Shown one piece after another: positions 60,237 to 63,170 of a stretch of DNA of 63,170 nucleotides (positions are counted from its first letter, which is position 1; each line of letters starts with the position of its first letter). Source of the DNA: an uncultured Clostridia bacterium (GTDB lineage Bacteria; Bacillota; Clostridia; UMGS1810); the NCBI GenBank assembly GCA_934454585.1, contig CAKSFP010000018.1:1-63170 (forward strand), given 5' to 3'. The notes under the pieces were generated by a model. The model had not been told where the DNA came from. It made no database searches and saw only the letters and a list, made by a program, of their open reading frames with translations. Both the position numbers and the translations under genes were made by a program.

Positions 60237-61877
60237 ATGGATGTGAGATATGTTCAGGAACAAACAATACCGGAAACCGAGGTAATAATAATACCTGCGA
60301 CCAAAAGCCCGAAGGAAAAGAAAAAGCAGGGCAAGAGGCGAGTTGCGGCATATTGCCGTGTCAGCACGGACGATGAAGAACAGCTGACAAGCTATAATGT
60401 TCAGATAGAGCATTACACAGAGGTTATTGAAAGCAATCCAAATTGGAAATTCGCAGGGATATTTGCCGATGCAGGTATAACCGGCATTATGGCAAAAAAA
60501 CGAGATGAATTTAACAGAATGATAGAACTTTGCAGGGAAAAGAAAATCGATCACATACTTACGAAATCCATATCGAGATTTGCAAGAAACATTGTAGACA
60601 GCATAAAATACATAAGGGAACTGAAAGCTCTCGGAATATCAATATACTTTGAAAAAGAAAACATAGATACAGGCGAAATGACCAGTGAAATGATGGTCGC
60701 ACTCTACAGTGTATTCGCACAGGCGGAAAGCGAATCAACAAGCAATAATGTGAAACTCGGCAAACGGTTTAATTATAAAGCCGGAAAGGTTCCTATGATG
60801 TATGGAAATATCCTCGGATATAGAAAAGGAAAAGACGGAAATCCAGAAATTATACCGGAGGAAGCCAAGATAATAGAAATCGTATATACGAAATTCCTTG
60901 AGGGGTACAGTTATCAGGGCATATCCGAATACCTTACCAAAAACGGTTATAAGACCAAAAAGGGCAGTTCGGAGTGGAAAAGATCGGCGATACAGGGGAT
61001 TCTGCGTAACGAAAAATATCGAGGCGATGTGCTGGTGCAAAAAACTTATGTGGCGGATCTGTTCACTAAAAAAACCGTGAAAAACACAGGCGAGCTGCCT
61101 ATGTATCTGATACGAAACCACCACACACCGATAATAACACCGGAGGTGTTCGACAGAGTTCAGGTTGAGCTTGCAAGGCGAAACAGTCTAAAACCCGTAT
61201 CGGATAAGAATGTATCAAAAAAATCAAGATATAACAGTAAATATGCACTCACCGGCTTGGTGGTATGCGGAAACTGCGGAAGCAAATACCGCAGGACAAC
61301 TTGGGCGAGAAACGGCAAAACAAAGGTTGTATGGAGATGTATAAACAGGCTTGACCACGGAACTAAATACTGCAAGGACTCATTCAGCATAGAGGAAGAA
61401 AGACTGCACACCGGTGTGCTTAAAGCAATGAACTCAATGCTTGACAATACTGAAAAAATCAAAGCCTTAATGAAAGGCAGTATAGCGGAATTGCTGTCGG
61501 CACCAAACACGGTAATGCAGATACACGGACTTGAAAGCAGCATTAAAGCAAAGAATAACGAAATCGTTGAAATAATACGGCTCGGAGTCGAGAATAGGGA
61601 AACACGGGAAAGCATCGATGAAAAATGCCGTCAGAAACATGATGAAGTAAGCAAGCTTCAAGCAAAACTGAATGCTGTAACGGCAAAAAGTCAGATAGAA
61701 AACACTCAGACAAGCCAACTGAGGGCTATATATGATACAATAGATAAACTCCCCGGCAAATTCGTAACCTTCGATGACAGCGTGGTCAAATCAATGGTAA
61801 CACGAGTGAAGATTATATCCAAAGAAAAAATAGAGGTTACACTGTTCGACGCAGTTACGCTCACAGTGAATATATAA
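60237..61877 (+). CDS. Large serine recombinase 2
   Basis: A 546-residue large serine recombinase. After a 35-residue basic leader, the resolvase domain has VAAYCRVSTDDEEQ with nucleophilic Ser, ADAGITGIMAKKRDEF and HILTKSISRFARNIVDS. The recombinase domain (VPMMYGNILGYRKG to DVLVQKTYVADL), zinc ribbon (CGNCGSKYRR, WRCINR and YCKD) and a coiled coil follow. The start follows GAGAGGAGA, 15 nt after the preceding gene. With serine recombinase 1 and the non-catalytic middle protein it probably forms the integrase/excisionase machinery of the element. Confidence 0.93.
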   Translation: MDVRYVQEQTIPETEVIIIPATKSPKEKKKQGKRRVAAYCRVSTDDEEQLTSYNVQIEHYTEVIESNPNWKFAGIFADAGITGIMAKKRDEFNRMIELCREKKIDHILTKSISRFARNIVDSIKYIRELKALGISIYFEKENIDTGEMTSEMMVALYSVFAQAESESTSNNVKLGKRFNYKAGKVPMMYGNILGYRKGKDGNPEIIPEEAKIIEIVYTKFLEGYSYQGISEYLTKNGYKTKKGSSEWKRSAIQGILRNEKYRGDVLVQKTYVADLFTKKTVKNTGELPMYLIRNHHTPIITPEVFDRVQVELARRNSLKPVSDKNVSKKSRYNSKYALTGLVVCGNCGSKYRRTTWARNGKTKVVWRCINRLDHGTKYCKDSFSIEEERLHTGVLKAMNSMLDNTEKIKALMKGSIAELLSAPNTVMQIHGLESSIKAKNNEIVEIIRLGVENRETRESIDEKCRQKHDEVSKLQAKLNAVTAKSQIENTQTSQLRAIYDTIDKLPGKFVTFDDSVVKSMVTRVKIISKEKIEVTLFDAVTLTVNI

Positions 61878-61888
61878 GGGTGGCAGAA

Positions 61889-62002
61889 ATGTATTACAAA
61901 TTCAGTGATAGCAAAGGGAATGTATATTGGTATAAACTCAAAAACAGAAATGAAGCATATCGTTTCGCTTATGTACACGGATTATGCTTCTTAGGCAGAT
62001 AA
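61889..62002 (+). CDS. Small ORF (37 aa) of the recombinase element
   Basis: Starts 12 nt after the recombinase 2 stop behind AGGGTGG. Peptide with aromatic repeats (MYYKFSDSKGNVYWYKL, then NEAYRFAYVHG). Likely translated, function unknown. Confidence 0.5.
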   Translation: MYYKFSDSKGNVYWYKLKNRNEAYRFAYVHGLCFLGR

Positions 62003-62007
62003 TCGAT

Positions 62008-62214
62008 ATGTCTTGCTACGAGTTAGTTGTTATTTATGATAAAGAATACGGTGAGGTTATAGCCTTTGAAAGCGACAGATTTATGAATGATTCAAACGAC
62101 ATTGTAAATGAGGCAATAAATCTTAAACTGTTCGATGAAAAATACCGTGATAAGGTACGGTGGGCGCAGTGTGTGTCCGAGTACGAATTTGAATATATAA
62201 AAAAGGGGAGGTAA
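62008..62214 (+). CDS. Small hypothetical protein (68 aa) of the recombinase element
   Basis: ATG 62008, with an in-frame ATG at 61984 overlapping the previous frame. The peptide has YELVVIYDKEYGEVIAFES and ends RWAQCVSEYEFEYIKKGR. Compact alpha/beta composition, no family recognised. Packed with its neighbours, so probably part of the recombinase operon. Confidence 0.6.
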   Translation: MSCYELVVIYDKEYGEVIAFESDRFMNDSNDIVNEAINLKLFDEKYRDKVRWAQCVSEYEFEYIKKGR

Positions 62215-62221
62215 GCCAAAA

Positions 62222-62326
62222 ATGAAAGCGGCTGTATACATAAGAGTCGGTAAAAAAGAGCAGTTAAACTATGCCCCGACAAATAATGAACCGACACTCA
62301 AACATAAAAACAAAAAGAGAAAATAA
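62222..62326 (+). CDS. Micro-ORF resembling a serine recombinase N terminus
   Basis: A 34-residue frame behind GGGGAGGTAAGCC. MKAAVYIRVGKKEQL copies the beta strand and active-site turn of serine recombinases (AxYIRVSTxEQ), but the catalytic Ser is Gly. It then becomes a basic tail (KHKNKKRK). It is either the capped stump of a fourth recombinase or a small regulator that mimics the recombinase N terminus. Ribosome binding site and stop are intact. Confidence 0.55.
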   Translation: MKAAVYIRVGKKEQLNYAPTNNEPTLKHKNKKRK

Positions 62327-62385
62327 AGATCAAAAGCAGTTTCCCGCACGGAGCTGTTTTTTGTTTGCGGAAAGGAGAGAAAAGT

Positions 62386-63159
62386 ATGACTACCCGTGAT
62401 ATATTGAAAGCAGAGTCTTTGGCTGAATTACTGTTCGCAATAGACGACTTCTGCAAAGAAGCAATTGTAAGGGATAACGATGATGTATGTATGGAACTGA
62501 AAGAAAGGCTTGATTGTGCAGACGGAAATGATTATTTTATAATTCTTTCGTCATATATGGCTGCGGCAGATAACGGCGATGAGATCGTAGATGCCTTGTG
62601 CGAGTTTGCGGCGAATTGCAGGACTTTTGAGGAGCCGGAGGACAGTACAGCCGAACAAATGACAAAAGAGGAATTTGAGGCGGTTTTGGACGAATGTGAG
62701 ACAAAATGTGCGGCGGTAAGCTGCATAGAAACGGAGTACAGCATAAATATCGCTGAAATCCCGATGCAGCAGAAAAAGATAGAGAACACGCTTGTTAAAA
62801 AGAATAATGCTTTTAATATTCTATTACCTAAACTGTGTATTCACGAGGACAGGGAAACATATATCTCAAATCTGATAGGCGCTATGCTTTATGAGGTTAT
62901 AAGTGCAAGGCTTTCGCCTCAATATATTTTGCAGGAGATACATAGATATATTCCGGAAAGCAGAAAATATAACAAAAACGTCAAAGTACTATTCTGTATG
63001 TATTTCAGACGAGTGCTGAGATACAAAAGCCGAAAACCGGGTATTTATACGCATTTTGATGAGCATATGCAGAATGTTATTGTGATGGAATTCTATAAGC
63101 GAGTTATACAGGCATATATTAACTATGAAAATTGTGGTGATATGCCAGCAACGCATTAG
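62386..63159 (+). CDS. Uncharacterised protein of the integrative element
   Basis: A 257-residue protein, start after GAAAGGAGAG. The N-terminal 100 residues are acidic and helical (AELLFAIDDFCKEAIVRDN). The C-terminal half is basic and helical (YISNLIGAMLYEVISARLS, then VLFCMYFRRVLRYKSRKPG). Six Cys are scattered without a clear zinc pattern. The complete gene ends 11 nt before the window edge. No family recognised. Confidence 0.65.
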   Translation: MTTRDILKAESLAELLFAIDDFCKEAIVRDNDDVCMELKERLDCADGNDYFIILSSYMAAADNGDEIVDALCEFAANCRTFEEPEDSTAEQMTKEEFEAVLDECETKCAAVSCIETEYSINIAEIPMQQKKIENTLVKKNNAFNILLPKLCIHEDRETYISNLIGAMLYEVISARLSPQYILQEIHRYIPESRKYNKNVKVLFCMYFRRVLRYKSRKPGIYTHFDEHMQNVIVMEFYKRVIQAYINYENCGDMPATH

Positions 63160-63170
63160 ACAATGTCATT

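Noticed and set aside
1..63170. CRISPR arrays, tRNA or rRNA genes
   Set aside because: No regularly spaced direct repeats were seen, and no cloverleaf or rRNA-like stretch was recognised by eye.

Overview
The window is low-GC DNA in which every supportable gene is on the + strand. Codon use, strong AGGAGG-type ribosome binding sites, TTGACA/TATAAT promoters, secreted proteins with copper-amine-oxidase-N (stalk) domains and triple serine-recombinase clusters point to an anaerobic, probably gut-associated member of the Clostridia. No tRNA, rRNA or CRISPR array was seen. Both ends look like accessory or integrated DNA: a DUF3560 protein at the left, and HU, an XRE regulator, a sigma-like factor and three serine-recombinase-family genes at the right.

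Layout. 0.2-2.6 kb: DUF3560 protein, a small XRE regulator, a flavin-binding PNPOx-like protein and a PPC-domain protein. 2.7-5.7 kb: two copies of one module, each a tyrosine recombinase followed by a short segment bounded by inverted recombination sites. Each segment carries a consensus sigma-A promoter that points left, away from the next gene, as the sequence reads here. The first segment sits in front of a SLOG-family gene. The second sits in front of a TetR gene and a very long co-directional gene run. At the right boundary of each segment the recombination site is also a long hairpin followed by a T run, so in the orientation shown both switches look OFF, and inversion should both turn the promoter inward and dissolve the terminator.

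5.8-30 kb: a large NTPase system with tight spacing and many stop/start overlaps. It has a TetR regulator, a membrane protein, a HerA/FtsK-like ATPase, an acidic protein with an HExxH motif, a membrane-anchored extracytoplasmic von Willebrand A (VWA) protein, a 1173-residue tubulin/FtsZ-like protein (GGGTGSG), two unknown proteins, a zinc-ribbon GTPase, a large GAP1-like membrane protein, a membrane protein with an SH3-like and a discoidin-like ectodomain, a transglutaminase-like lipoprotein and a second, shorter tubulin-like protein whose signature loop reads GGGIGSG. The two tubulin genes share a 386-bp near-identical tract, a sign of recent gene conversion.

30-48.5 kb: an accessory tail rich in NAD/ADP-ribose and protein-turnover families: DUF1810, DUF805, Sel1-repeat/CFI-box, GH26-like secreted hydrolase, ASCH-Nudix fusion, Lon-like protease, paralogous membrane proteins, Sir2, macro domain, a CX5R phosphatase-like protein, a JAB/MPN peptidase-like protein and a cytosolic VWA protein. 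48.6-54.9 kb: two large secreted proteins. 54.9-63.2 kb: HU, XRE, sigma-like factor, a structured non-coding stretch, the recombinase cluster and small element-associated ORFs.

Working model (inference): a phase-variable, envelope-spanning, GTP/ATP-dependent conflict or stress system. An outside-facing VWA, discoidin and transglutaminase sensor layer would be joined to a cytoplasmic tubulin, GTPase and HerA machine, with ADP-ribose-handling and proteolytic accessories, and controlled at population level by DNA inversion of a promoter plus TetR repression.
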